A stretch of DNA of 64,000 bases, from contig JAQNBH010000008.1 of the NCBI GenBank assembly GCA_028752905.1, forward strand, positions 186,001-250,000, read 5' to 3'. A program made the translations under genes and the position numbers. The stretch comes from Cladorhizidae sp. MBARI D1340-BT2. Lineage: Eukaryota; Porifera; Demospongiae; Poecilosclerida; Cladorhizidae. Shown one piece after another: positions 1 to 10,907 of this stretch. The notes below the pieces were generated by a model. The model was not told where the DNA came from. It ran no database searches and saw only the letters and a list, made by a program, of their open reading frames with translations. The number at the start of each line of letters is the position of its first letter. Within the stretch, counting starts at the first letter, position 1.

Positions 1-52
1 TACGTTTCTTGGACATGGCAAAATCTGAAAAGAAATAATTATGTAATATACA

Positions 53-140
53 AACTATGGCTACTAGGTCTATTCAACTAATATACTACCTGAGACAAGG
101 TCAAAGGTATATTAGTTGAACAGACCTAGTAGCCATAGTT
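53..140. repeat. Inverted repeat (34-bp arms, 20-bp loop)
   Basis: The arms at 53-86 and 107-140 are reverse complements with one mismatch (A versus G in the middle of the arm). The loop is 87-106. A transcript would fold into a long, nearly perfect hairpin. It could be a small foldback element or a chance palindrome; no target-site duplication is evident. Confidence 0.8.
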
Positions 141-828
141 CATATGTTATATACCTTGGTTGTTCTCTGATCTCCAGCAGCTGAACTATTGAGCTATTGT
201 GAGCTAGCTTAAACTAGCTATTTTCTCTGAGCTATCATGAGCTAGCTAGATAGCTATAGCTAATAGAAATTCTGGTTTGTAATGAGTTTTTCATGAATGG
301 ATATGCCAGTGGAAGGGACATTATGCTGAATAGCAATGAAAACTCTCCCAGGCATACATGTAGTAGTAAAACATTGAAACCAATCACAGACCAAAGGCAA
401 TAGTCTGAGAAATAGTAACCTCAGGTAAGCTATATACACCAACCTGCTTAGAGGTCTATAAACCTTATATTCCCTTTTCCTTATTCAATTATCAGACACA
501 GCAATTATTTACCACATATGTCATTTCTTACCCCCAGGGGGTAAATTTACCCCTGGTTGAGAATCCCTGCTCTAGAGCCTGAACTTGAGAGCCTCAAAAG
601 CCTGAACTTAAAACCACAACCACCATATATTTTCTTGTTGTATAGTTATATGATTATCTATTTTGTTCTACATGTTGTTAGTTGTACTAGTATACTATTA
701 GGCTTTATATAAATGAGCATTCGTGTTTTCATTAATGGCTTCTTCTTGTTTCAGTTTAGTTTTCTTATTCACTCTCAACCACCTCTCAGTTGAATTAGCG
801 AAATCACAATCTCAATCATCCACTTGAA
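141..828. other. Unique AT-rich sequence with a Penelope-tail-like scrap
   Basis: No exon is recognisable. The part around 570-620 resembles the segment at about 20005-20050 that follows the Penelope-like GIY-YIG fragment (shared 'gcctgaacttga' words and a CCACCAT block), so it may be an old 3' tail of the same family. GCTAGCT-rich short repeats lie at 180-260. Confidence 0.4.
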
Positions 829-1000
829 TTTTTACTCTCTTGATGTTTCAACTAGCTCTAGCCCTAGCCCCAGCCCCAGCCCTAGCCCTAGCCTAGATGC
901 TCTAGCCTTCATCAGGAATAATGAGATAATATGAGCTGGTTGTATACTGGGAGCAGCAGCCCCTAGCCCTAGCCTAGATGCTCTAGCCTTCATCAGGAAT
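805..1000 (-). ncRNA. Hammerhead-like motif of a Penelope-like element, partly duplicated
   Basis: On the minus strand the core words CTGATGA (909-915, and again at 990-996) and GAAAC (845-849) are present. They are separated by a stem-II region enlarged with CCCTAG-type repeats. ATCTCA lies upstream of CTGATGA and TGAGAT (809-814) downstream of GAAAC, and these could pair as stem I. A roughly 90-bp segment containing CTGATGA is tandemly duplicated. The same arrangement recurs at 2134-2208. Cleavage activity is untested and the enlarged stem II makes this copy doubtful. Confidence 0.45.
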
Positions 1001-1074
1001 AATGAGATAATTGTGTACTGGGAGCAGCTATTCACCACATGAATCACACCAGGCACATGCGTCCAGCACGTGTA

Positions 1075-1325
1075 TCACTAATAATAATAATAGAAATAAA
1101 ATCAGCACCAAAACAATACTAAACTTATTATTATATTATTGTTATTATTATTTGCTATTATTATTATTTTATTATTATTTTTTTTAATAATTCACGAGTT
1201 AATTAGGTGTATTGTTAATAATAAGAATAATAATATTTTTAAAAAATTAAAAAAAATTAAAAAAATACTAAAAAATATTAATAAAATTAAAAAAATATAT
1301 ATATATAATAAAAATAATTAACGTG
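1075..1325. repeat. Low-complexity AT-rich tract
   Basis: ATT/TTA and AAAAAT runs dominate. Open frames here are compositional, rich in Leu, Ile, Asn and Lys. Confidence 0.85.
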
Positions 1326-1348
1326 TTTGATACTAAAACATCAACAGA

Positions 1349-1700
1349 ATGATAATAACTGAACACAGAAAAACTACATGGTGGGCGTGGCTTCAAGTTC
1401 AGGCTCTTGAGAGTGGCCACTCAGCAGCCAGGCAAGCCCATTCCACAATCTCTGCTCGTGCTAGGCTGATGTGCTATGCCTCCTTCACTAGCAGTTCTTT
1501 CTTGTCTTCTGGCATGACCTGGTCCAAGATGGTTGCTTCCTCCCACAAAATAGGATGTCCATTATCCCATGTTCATGCATGTTCAGCAATTGCAGATTTT
1601 TCTTTCACACACAGACATCTTTCTTTCATTCTGGTCTCCAGTATTGTGTTGATCTCCCCTATGTAAGTAATACTTCCCACAGCAGCAAGGAATGTGTTAC
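1349..1700 (-). pseudogene. Penelope-like element, GIY-YIG endonuclease fragment
   Basis: Minus-strand translation gives degraded segments typical of the C-terminal GIY-YIG domain of Penelope-like retroelements: 'TRMKERCLCVKEKSAIAEHA', then 'HPILWEEATIL', then 'LLVKEA' followed after an in-frame stop by 'HISLARAE'. In intact elements this domain nicks target DNA for retrotransposition. At least three in-frame stops interrupt it, so it is dead. The same coding piece on the plus strand at about 18450-18530 seeded a 37-bp satellite. Hammerhead-like motifs flank this fragment on both sides. The assignment rests on recalled family motifs, not a search. Confidence 0.65.
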
Positions 1701-1789
1701 ACAACACAGTACAGTATTCAGTTATTTATTTAGCATTCTTTCTGGATGTTTTAATATCAAGCAATATCAAGCAAGTATTAGTTTTATTA

Positions 1790-1879
1790 TTATGATGATG
1801 ATGGTGGTGGTGATGATGATGATGGTGATGGTGATGATGATGATGGTGGTGGTGGTGATGATGATGATGATGGTGGTGG

Positions 1880-1910
<31 letters not shown>

Positions 1911-1915
1911 GATTT
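1790..1915. repeat. GAT/GGT trinucleotide microsatellite
   Basis: Imperfect runs of GATGATGGTGGT on the plus strand encode Met/Val runs in one frame. No gene is implied. Confidence 0.95.
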
Positions 1916-2059
1916 TTTGTTGTTGTTATTGTTATTATATTTTTATTTTTTATTTATTTTTATTTTTTGCTCATTATTGTTTTGGTGTTATTTCTATTAT
2001 TATTAGCTATTATTATTGTCTTTATTTTATTTTTCCATATTCGGTTCACGTGCTTGATG

Positions 2060-2230
2060 TATGTGCCTGAGTGTGGTTTGTATCATGTGTGGATAGCTAG
2101 CTACCGGTGTATGACAAGGTCACACAAGTCTTAGTATCTCATTATTCCTGATGAAGGCTAGAGCATCTATTGAAACCTCGCGTCGAGAGATTAAAAAATT
2201 ATTGAGATCATTCAAATCATTTTTAAAAAG
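2060..2230 (+). ncRNA. Hammerhead-like motif of a Penelope-like element
   Basis: This is the best copy. It has CTGATGA at 2148-2154 and GAAAC at 2172-2176, with a possible mini stem III of CTCG (2177-2180) and CGAG (2184-2187). ATCTCA (2136-2141) and TGAGAT (2203-2208) could close stem I, giving a type-I hammerhead order. The expected UH cleavage dinucleotide after stem III is not clean, so this copy may be inactive. Hammerhead ribozymes are known in Penelope-like elements of animals. The relation to this family is inferred from proximity to GIY-YIG fragments. Confidence 0.5.
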
Positions 2231-2264
2231 TTGTTATTATTATTTAGCTTTCCCCTCATTAGGT

Positions 2265-2420
2265 GTGCCAGGTTGTGGGCGTGGTTTACATCACATGGTG
2301 GATAGCTAGCTACCGGTATATATCAACCTCGCTTTACATCTTATTTTTCCTGGTATCAAGCCAAAATGTCGAGTAAGTTAATTATCGAGAAAGTTGTGTA
2401 GGTCATTGGAAAACTTGAGA
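2265..2420 (+). repeat. Diverged copy of the same dispersed repeat
   Basis: It shares the GGATAGCTAGCTACCGGT block and general order with 2080-2220, but the CTGATGA and GAAAC core words are lost. Confidence 0.5.
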
Positions 2421-2425
2421 TCTAT

Positions 2426-3144
2426 CTGTTTCAGGTTGAAGCCTTCCACTATCTTTCAGCTTTAGACCTGCCACTCTCTTTCAGCTTTAGACCTGCCACT
2501 CTCTTTCAGCTTTAGACCTGCCACTCTCTTTCAGCTCCACTCTGTTTCAGCTTTAGACCTGCCACTCTCTTTCAGCTTTAGACCTTCCACCTTGTTTCAG
2601 CTTTAGACCTTCCACTCTCTTTCAGCTTTAGACCTGCCACTCTCTTTCAGTTTTAGACCTGCCACTCTCTTTCAGCTTTAGACCTTCCACCTTGTTTCAG
2701 CTTTAGACCTTCCACTCTCTTTCAGCTTTAGACCTTCCACTCTCTTTCAGCTTTAGACCTGCCACTCTCTTTCAGTTTTAGACCTGCCACTCTCTTTCAG
2801 CTTTAGACTTTCCACCTTGTTTCAGCTTTAGACCTGCAACTCTCTTTCAGTTTTAGACCTTCCACTCTCTTTCAGCTTTAGACCTTCCACTCTCTTTCAG
2901 CTTTAGACCTGCCACTCTCTTTCAGATTTAGACCTGCCACTCTCTTTCAGTTTTAGACCTGCCACTCTCTTTCAGCTTTAGACCTGCCACTCTCTTTCAG
3001 CTTTAGACCTTCCACTCTCTTTCAGCTTTAGACCTTCCACTCTCTTTCAGTTTTAGACCTGCCACTCTCTTTCAGCTTTAGACCTGCCACTCTCTTTCAG
3101 CTTTAGACCTGCCACTCACTTTCAGCTTTAGACCTGCCACTCTG
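2426..3144. repeat. 25-bp minisatellite, acceptor-like unit (about 28 copies)
   Basis: The unit is CTTTAGACCTGCCA followed by CTCTCTTTCAG. Most units differ by single bases (CCTTCC for CCTGCC, TTGTTTCAG for CTCTTTCAG). Every unit ends in a pyrimidine run plus CAG, the consensus for a 3' splice site. The array lies about 1 kb upstream of the EEFSEC exon at 4148, in what is probably its intron. Confidence 0.95.
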
Positions 3145-3430
3145 TTAACGGGACTTTCTACTCTGTCTCAGCTTGAATTGAGTGAGACTTTTCGCACTTG
3201 AATAATTATTATGACAGTATATATTGTGGCAGTGGGCTAGGGCTAGGCAGAATAAATTGCTGCAGTGCAGCTTCAGGAATTTGACTTGGGCAAAAACTAT
3301 TAGCTAATGCTCTCTTTATTCCTCCATTTAGGTGGGGCAACTCTGATAAGTGACTTGTGGCCATCATGTAGCTCTATTCAGAGGAGGGAGGAGGAATAAC
3401 CTCAGACACTTGCTTAACAACCAACCTTGA
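3145..3430. other. Unique spacer
   Basis: Nothing recognisable is seen between the two minisatellites. Confidence 0.6.
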
Positions 3431-4010
3431 CCTGTAGTCTGTGTGTTTAATCTTGCAAGTGCAGTAATGATTCATTATCTGTAGTCTGTGTGTTTAATCT
3501 TGCAAGTGCAGTAATGATTCATTATCTGTAGTCTGTGTGTTTAATCTTGCAAGTGCAGTAATGATTCATTACCTGTAGTCTGTGTGTTTAATCTTACAAG
3601 TGCAGTAATGATTCATTACCTGTAGTCTGTGTGTTTAATCTTACAAGTGCAGTAATGATTCATTATCTGTAGTCTGTGTGTTTAATCTTGCAAGTGCAGT
3701 AATGATTCATTATCTGTAGTCTGTGTGTTTAATCTTACAAGTGCAGTAATGATTCATTATCTGTAGTCTGTGTGTTTAATCTTGCAAGTGCAGTAATGAT
3801 TCATTACCTGTAGTCTGTGTGTTTAATCTTGCAAGTACAGTAATGATTCATTACCTGTAGCCTGTGTGTTTAATCTTGCAAGTGCAGTAATGATTCATTA
3901 CCTGTAGTCTGTGTGTTTAATCTTACAAGTGCAGTAATGATTCATTACCTGTAGTCTGTGTTTAATCTTACAAGTGCAGTAATGATTCATTACCTGTAGT
4001 CTGTTAATCT
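3431..4010. repeat. 47-bp minisatellite (about 12 copies)
   Basis: The unit begins GTAGTCTGTGTGTTTAATCT and ends in AGTGCAGTAATGATTCATTA. It ends about 135 bp before the first visible EEFSEC exon. Confidence 0.95.
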
Positions 4011-4147
4011 TACAGCTGCAGTGATTAATGTGAACAAGATTCCTTATCATAAACTGGAGTGCAAAACTGGAGCCAAATTCCATGGTGGGACTTCTTTGGT
4101 GAATTAGTCCATATGTGGTTATGATGAATCATCTTATCTTTTATTAG

Positions 4148-4518
4148 TGTCTATTGGCCATGAAACTGTCATGGCTAAAGCAACCTTCTTTTGTTCACAA
4201 GTGGATCATTTTAGCTTTGGTAATGAGTTTGCATACCAAAAGTTTCTAGTGACCTCGCAGAGTTCCTTATGCAAGTCTGCCTCTGATGAAGATGAAGAAC
4301 ATCAATTTGCCCTGCTGGAGTTTGAGAAGCCTGTGATCTGCCCTCCTCTGTCACGGGTGGTTGGCTCTAGGCTGGACTGCGTGGGTCACAGCAATATGTG
4401 TCGCATAGCCTTCCATGGAACACTGGAGGAGTGCATTACCCAGAAGGATTATGCGGCCAGTGTTCTTCCTCAAATAAAAGTCTTCAAGATCAAGCGAAGA
4501 GAAGGGCTTGTCGAAAGG
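4148..4518 (+). CDS. EEFSEC: EEFSEC exon (first visible)
   Basis: The acceptor is TTTTATTAG before 4148, and the exon enters with one base of a codon already supplied. It ends in phase 0 at ...GTC GAA AGG before a weak GTTGGT donor. It encodes 'SIGHETVMAKATFF' through 'REGLVER'. An acidic insert (SASDEDEEH) occupies the loop that is variable in the family. Confidence 0.9.
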
Positions 4519-7500
4519 GTTGGTTATTTGTGCCTGTAATCATGCATGTTTGTATGAGGCAATCATTATGCATATACACATTATGTTGACATGCAAGATG
4601 ATGTTAGTGTATGGGCTGGCAACCATTATGCATATACACATTATGTGTAGATTCAAGATGAGAGAACTCTAATTGGAAAGTGTCTTTTTAAGAAAGAAAC
4701 CAAGATGGAGTTGTTTGTGTCGATGGCAGTGCAGCTCTCTACAGGTAAGGATAACTACAGAACAATAGCACCATGACATGATCATATCATCTTTCAGGTG
4801 AGAAGGGGATTATAGACGGACCATTTGGGACCAATGGAAAGTTCCGAGTCACATGTCCAGGTACAATTCAGAAGTTCAGGTCACATGTCCAACAGTGTGC
4901 ATTATTACATTTCCAGGTACAGGGTGCATTAATGGGAAGTTTAGGTCACATGTCCAGGTACAGGACATATTAATTGGTCACATGTCCATGTACAGGGTGG
5001 CATTAATGGGAAGTGCAGGTCACATGTCCAGGTACACAACATTAATGGGAAGTTTAGGTCACATGTCCATGTACAGGGTGACATTAATGGGAAGTTCAGG
5101 TCATATGTCCAGGTACAGAACATTAATGGGAAGTTTAGGTCACATGTCCAGGTACAGAACATTAATGCGAAGTTTAGGTCACATGTCCAGGTACAGAACA
5201 TTAATGGGAAGTTTAGGTCACATGTCCATGTACAGGGTGACATTAATGGGAAGTTTAGGTCACATGTCCATGTACAGGGTGACATTAATGGGAAGTTTAG
5301 GTCACATGTCCAGGTACAGAACATTAATGGGAAGTTTAGGTCACATGTCCATGTACATGGTGACATTAATGGGAAGTTTAGGTCACATGTCCAGTTGCAG
5401 GACATATTAATGGGAAGTTTAGGTCACTTGCCCAGGTATAGGACATATTAATGGGAAGTTCAGGTCATATGTCCAGGCACAGGACATATTAATGAGAAGT
5501 TCAGGTCATATGTCGAGGTACAGGACATATTAATGGGAAGTTTAGGTCATATGTCCAGGTACAGGACATATTAATGGGAAGTTTAGGTCATATGTCCAGG
5601 TACAGGACATATTAATGGGAAGTTCAGGTCATATGTCCAGGTACAGGACATATTAATGGGAAGTTTAGGTCACTTGCCCAGATATAGGACATATTAATGG
5701 GAAGTTTAGGTCATATGTCCAGCCACAAGACATATTTTTTATGCATGGTGATGTGGCATGCTATTGATGTATACTGCTTAGCATTCTTGGCATTGTTGTG
5801 GTTTGCAAGTTGTGGTTTGCAAGTAAACCATCATGAATATACTTAGTGAGTATAGATAACTATTTCATGGCTTAGTCTCAGCTGCAGATATGTATGTGGT
5901 AAGGATCACTACTAGAATGATGGCATGTATGTGGTAAGGATCACTACTAGAATGATGGCATGTATGTGGTAAGGATCACTACTAGAATGATGGCATGTAT
6001 GTGGTAAGGATCACTACTAGAATGATGGCATGTATGTGGTAAGGATCACTACTAGAATGATGGCATGTATGTGGTAAGGATCATTACTAGAATGGTGGCG
6101 GCGACTATCAGCTGGCAATACAATAATTAATTATATCAAGAAATGAAGATGTAACTAGCCGGGAGCCAGCAACCAGGTAGCTGCAGCCATGTTGGAACAC
6201 TGGTCATCAGCTGGGAGATCAAATGTCTACTGCCTCCTTCACAAGCAGTGCCTCAAGACTAGGGACGTGTTACCACAGTGACACTCATCATTATCTTGTT
6301 GGAGCTGGTGTGTTATTTCTACTGTGCAGCAATCAGACATGTCGCAGATCAGATCTTCCTTATGTGACTTTTCAGATACAGTTTATTTCCTGGCTTACTT
6401 TGTGTTGTCATTAGATTATCTCCTGAAGAATGCCAAAGCCTATTGGCATAACTGTTTTTTTAATTTAATGGGAAAGTTTGAGTGAGTAAATTCAATTGAG
6501 TAAATATTGAGAAGATCATTATATCTACATTATGTCAAGTGAAGGTTTGTTGAGAACTTGTATTCTGTAGTTACTTGACCAACATGGGCTAGGGCATTGG
6601 CTAGGGCATTGGCTAGGGCATGACACTCTACAGATACAAACTTGGCCACTGTTCACAAATAACATGAAAATGAACCATGTGTGCTGAACAGCGGATTTTT
6701 AACTGCACATGCCCAGTAGACCATCACGAAATTTTACTTCCATTTTGACACAAGTGAAAAATTGAAACAACAAATGACTGACCATCACTTCCAGGACTTG
6801 ACCATCACTTCCAGGACTTGACCAACACTTCCAGCAGTCACTTCCAGGCCTTGGCTGTCACTTCCAGGCCATGATCATCACTTCCAGGCCTTGACTGTCA
6901 CTTCCAGCAGTCACTTCCAGGCCTTGGCTGTCACTTCCAGGCCCTGACCATCACTTCCAGGCCTTGACTGTCACTTCCAGGCCTTGACTGTCACTTCCAG
7001 CAGTCACTTCCAGGCCTTGGCAGTCACTTCCAGGCATTGGCTGTCACTTCCAGGCCCTGGCCACATCACTTCCAGGCCTTGACTGTCACTTCCAGGCCTT
7101 GACTGTCACTTCCAGCAGTCACTTCCAGGCCTTGGCTGTCACTTCCAGGCCTTGGCTGTCACTTCCAGCAGTCACTTCCAGGCCTTGGCTGTCACTTCCA
7201 GGCCTTGACCATCACTTTCAGCAGTCACTTCCAGGCCTTGACTGTCACTTCCAGGCCCTGACCATCACTTCCAGCAGGCCTTGGCTGTCACTTCCAGGCC
7301 CTGACCATCACTTCCAGTCCTTGACTGTCACTTCCAGCAGTCAATTCCAGGCCTTGGCTGTCACTTCCAGGCCCTGGCCACATCACTTCCAGGCCTTGAC
7401 TGTCACTTCCAGCAGTCACTTCCAGGCCTTGGCTGTCACTTCCAGGCCTTGGCTGTCACTTCCAGCAGTCACTTCCGGCCTTGGTTGCCATTCCCGGAAG

Positions 7501-10500
7501 CTCTTCTGTTGAGGAAAGCCACATGCTTACCTGGTGCCTCTCTGAGTCCCTTCACATGCTTACCTTGTGCCTCTCTGAAACACATCCACTCCTGCAACTT
7601 CACCATCACTGACTAGGGAAACACATCCACTCCTGCAACTGCACCATCACTGACTAGGGAAACACATCCACTCCTGCAACTTCACCATCACTGACTAGGG
7701 AAACACATCCACTCCTGCAACTTCACCATCCCTGACTAGGGAAACACATCCACTCCTGCAACTTCACGATCACTGACTAGGGAAACACATCCACTCCTGC
7801 AACTTCACCATCACTGACTAGGGAAACACATCCACTCCTGCAACTTCACCATCACTGACTAGGGAAACACATCCACTCCTGCAACTTCACCATCACTGAC
7901 TAGGGAAACACATCCACTCCTGCAACTTCACCATCACTGACTAGGGAAACACATCCACTCCTGCAACTTCACCATCACTGACTAGGGAAACACATCCACT
8001 CCTGCAACTTCACCATCACTGACTAGGGAAACACATCCACTCCTGCAACTTCACCATCACTGACTAGGGAAACACATCCACTCCTGCAACTGCACCATCA
8101 CTGACTAGGGAAACACATCCACTCCTGCAACTTCACCATCACTGACTAGGGAAACACATCCACTCCTGCAACTTCACCATCACTGACTAGGGAAACACAT
8201 CCACTCAGGCAACTTCATCATCACTGACTAGAGAAACACATCCACTCCTGCAACTTCACCATCACTGACTAGGGAAACACATCCACTCCTGCAACTTCAC
8301 CATCACTGACTAGGGAAACACATCCACTCCTGCAACTTCACCATCACTGACTAGGGAAACACATCCACTCCTGCAACTTCACCATCACTGACTAGGGAAA
8401 CACATCCACTCCTGCAACTTCACCATCACTGACTAGGGAAACACATCCACTCCTGCAACTTCACGATCACTGACTAGGGAAACACATCCACTCCTGCAAC
8501 TTCACCATCACTGACTAGGGAAACACATCCACTCCTGCAACTTCACCATCACTGACTAGGGAAACACATCCACTCCTGCAACTTCACCATCACTGACTAG
8601 GGAAACACATCCACTCCTGCAACTTCACCATCACTGACTAGGGAAACACATCCACTCCTGCAACTTCACCATCACTGACTAGGGAAACACATCCACTCCT
8701 GCAACTTCACCATCACTGACTAGGGAAACACATCCACTCCTGCAACTGCACCATCACTGACTAGGGAAACACATCCACTCCTGCAACTTCACCATCACTG
8801 ACTAGGGAAACACATCCACTCCTGCAACTTCACCATCACTGACTAGGGAAACACATCCACTCCTGCAACTTCACCATCACTGACTAGAGAAACACATCCA
8901 CTCCTGCAACTTCACCATCACTGACTAGGGAAACACATCCACTCCTGCAACTTCACCATCACTGACTAGGGAAACACATCCACTCCTGCAACTTCACCAT
9001 CACTGACTAGGGAAACACATCCACTCCTGCAACTTCACCATCACTGACTAGGGAAACACATCCACTCCTGCAACTTCACCATCACTGACTAGGGAAACAC
9101 ATCCACTCCTGCAACTTCACGATCACTGACTAGGGAAAAACATCCACTCCTGCAACTTCACCATCACTGACTAGGGAAAAACATCCACTCCTGCAACTTC
9201 ACGATCACTGACTAGGGAAACACATCCACTCCTGCAACTTCACGATCACTGACTAGGGAAACACATCCACTCCTGCAACTTCACCATCACTGACTAGGGA
9301 AACACATCCACTCCTGCAACTTCACCATCACTGACTAGGGAAACACATCCACTCCTGCAACTTCACCATCACTGACTAGGGAAACACATCCACTCCTGCA
9401 ACTTCACCATCACTGACTAGGGAAACACATCCACTCCTGCAACTTCACCATCACTGACTAGGGAAACACATCCACTCCTGCAACTTCACCATCACTGACT
9501 AGGGAAACACATCCACTCCTGCAACTTCACCATCACTGACTAGGGAAACACATCCACTCCTGCAACTTCACCATCACTGACTAGGGAAACACATCCACTC
9601 CTGCAACTTCACGATCACTGACTAGGGAAACACATCCACTCCTGCAACTGCACCATCACTGACTAGGGAAACACATCCACTCCTGCAACTTCACCATCAC
9701 TGACTAGGGAAACACATCCACTCCTGCAACTTCACCATCACTGACTAGGGAAACACATCCACTCCTGCAACTTCACCATCACTGACTAGGGAAACACATC
9801 CACTCCTGCAACTTCACCATCACTGACTAGGGAAACACATCCACTCCTGCAACTTCACCATCACTGACTAGGGAAACACATCCACTCCTGCAACTTCACC
9901 ATCACTGACTAGGGAAACACATCCACTCCTACAACTTCACGATCACTGACTAGGGAAACACATCCACTCCTGCAACTTCACCATCACTGACTAGGGAAAC
10001 ACATCCACTCCTGCAACTTCACCATCACTGACTAGGGAAACACATCCACTCCTGCAACTTCACCATCACTGACTAGGGAAACACATCCACTCCAGCAACT
10101 TCACCATCACTGACTAGGGAAACACACACTCCTGCAACTTCACCATCACTGACTAGGGAAACACATCCACTCCAGCAACTTCACCATCACTGACTAGGGA
10201 AACACACACTCCTGCAACTTCACCATCACTGACTAGGGAAACACATCCACTCCTACAACTTCACCATCACTGACTAGGGAAACACATCCACTCCTGCAAC
10301 TTCACCATCACTGACTAGGGAAACGCATCCACTCCTACAACTTCACCATCACTGACTAGGGAAACACATCCACTCCTACAACTTCACCATCACCAACTTG
10401 GATTGGGACTTTTTCCCCATCTATAGCTTCTCCACCAGATGATTCATCTTTGGATGTTGACTTTCAGACTTGATCTCTACTAGCTGACTGGAACTCTTCA

Positions 10501-10907
10501 ACTGTCTCCTCTAAACCTATCCTTGTCGAAGCAAACAAGGCACCATCATTAGCGAACAGACATTGCAGCTGCTTTCTCTCCTAGGTGTTTCTGATAACCT
10601 CCTATACAACTTCTCTACACACAAACATCCACACACACTACACACACCTTATTTGCAGCTGGTTTGGCTCAATTCTCTTTCCTGATTATCAAGTGTACAT
10701 GTATCATTGATATGTACCCACCTCTATATCTGTGTAGATGGTCTGTCCTTGTCCACCATTGAAGCATTGAAGAGCAAGAAGAAGTCAAAGGGAGCCACTC
10801 CACTACCGCAGGAGAGTGGCACTGAAGAAGGCAGTGCTGGACTAGTCAGAATTATATTAGAGTTTAAAAGATATATATTTGACCCTTCTAAAAAAATGCT
10901 TCAATAA
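4148..10907 (+). CDS. EEFSEC: Selenocysteine-specific elongation factor, C-terminal part (4 exons)
   Basis: EEFSEC is the GTPase that delivers Sec-tRNA to UGA codons in selenoprotein mRNAs. Only its C-terminal half lies here, about 232 codons including the stop. The spliced exons are 4148-4518, 4651-4744, 4798-4860 and 10738-10907. They join in phase and follow the animal EEFSEC C-terminus: 'GHETVMA', 'FALLEFEKPV', 'VVGSRLD', 'CRIAFHGTL', 'YAASVLPQIKVFKIKRREGL', 'IGKCLFKKET', 'LSTGEKGIIDGPFG', then 'LEFKRYIFDPSKKML' and a stop. This corresponds to domain III and the animal-specific domain IV that contacts SECIS-binding machinery. The G-domain exons would be upstream of base 1. The last intron is 5877 bp, almost all minisatellite, against 132 and 53 bp for the other two. 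The family was recognised by eye. Confidence 0.93.
4651..4744 (+). CDS. EEFSEC: EEFSEC exon
   Basis: It lies between TTATGTGTAG and GTAAGG and leaves in phase 1. It encodes 'IQDERTLIGKCLFKKETKME' and on to 'LSTG', matching the human 'VIGRSLFKKET' segment. Confidence 0.92.
4798..4860 (+). CDS. EEFSEC: EEFSEC exon whose 3' end seeds a minisatellite
   Basis: It lies between ATCTTTCAG and GTACAA and is 63 bp. It encodes 'GEKGIIDGPFGTNGKFRV', then 'TCP' and the first base of the next codon. Its last 30 bases plus donor closely resemble the repeat unit that fills the following kilobase. Confidence 0.92.
4861..5735 (+). repeat. 39-42-bp minisatellite of the EEFSEC 5' splice site
   Basis: The unit contains AATGGGAAGTTTAGGTCACA followed by TGTCCAGGTACAG. 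The preceding exon ends AATGGAAAGTTCCGAGTCACA followed by TGTCCAG, and the intron begins GTACA. So about 20 extra near-copies of the exon end and its donor follow the real one. Many units also read open in both directions because 39 and 42 are multiples of three. Confidence 0.9.
5736..5885. other. Unique intronic spacer
   Basis: Part of the last EEFSEC intron. No feature is seen. Confidence 0.6.
5886..6099. repeat. 35-bp minisatellite, donor-like unit (6 copies)
   Basis: The unit is GGCATGTATGTGGTAAGGAT followed by CACTACTAGAATGAT. GTG|GTAAGG in each unit resembles a 5' splice site. Copies are almost identical. Confidence 0.95.
6100..6780. other. Unique intronic sequence
   Basis: Only short frames occur. 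GGGCTAGGGCATTGGCTAGG-type short repeats lie at 6585-6620. No gene is recognised. Confidence 0.6.
6783..7500. repeat. About 20-bp minisatellite, CACTTCCAG unit
   Basis: Units are variants of GGCCTTGACTGTCACTTCCA and G, mixed with a shorter CAGTCACTTCCAG form. CACTTCCAG resembles an acceptor. The long plus-strand open frame here is an artefact. Confidence 0.93.
7578..10393. repeat. 41-bp minisatellite (about 68 copies), very homogeneous
   Basis: The unit is CACATCCACTCCTGCAACTT followed by CACCATCACTGACTAGGGAA and A. Most units are identical over 2.8 kb. Scattered variants include CACGATC, CTGCACC and a 38-bp form lacking TCC near 10125-10210. It is the main filler of the last EEFSEC intron. 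Confidence 0.97.
10394..10737. other. 3' end of the EEFSEC intron
   Basis: Unique sequence leading to the acceptor TATCTGTGTAG at 10727-10737. Confidence 0.75.
10738..10907 (+). CDS. EEFSEC: EEFSEC terminal exon
   Basis: It completes the split Asp codon. It encodes 'DGLSLSTIEALKSKKKSKGA', a polar linker (PLPQESGTEEG) and the conserved end 'LEFKRYIFDPSKKMLQ', with stop TAA at 10905-10907. Human EEFSEC ends in a very similar 'LTFKRYVFDTHKRM' segment. I see no canonical AATAAA close downstream. Confidence 0.93.

Noticed and set aside
829..900. Telomere-like CCCTAGCCCTAG runs (also at 51298 and 52610)
   Set aside because: Units alternate with CCCCAG, CCCTGG and TCCCAG, are short and internal, and resemble ordinary short tandem repeats.
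4398..4589. Alternative frame across the EEFSEC exon
   Set aside because: It is a shadow of the EEFSEC coding frame with no family match.
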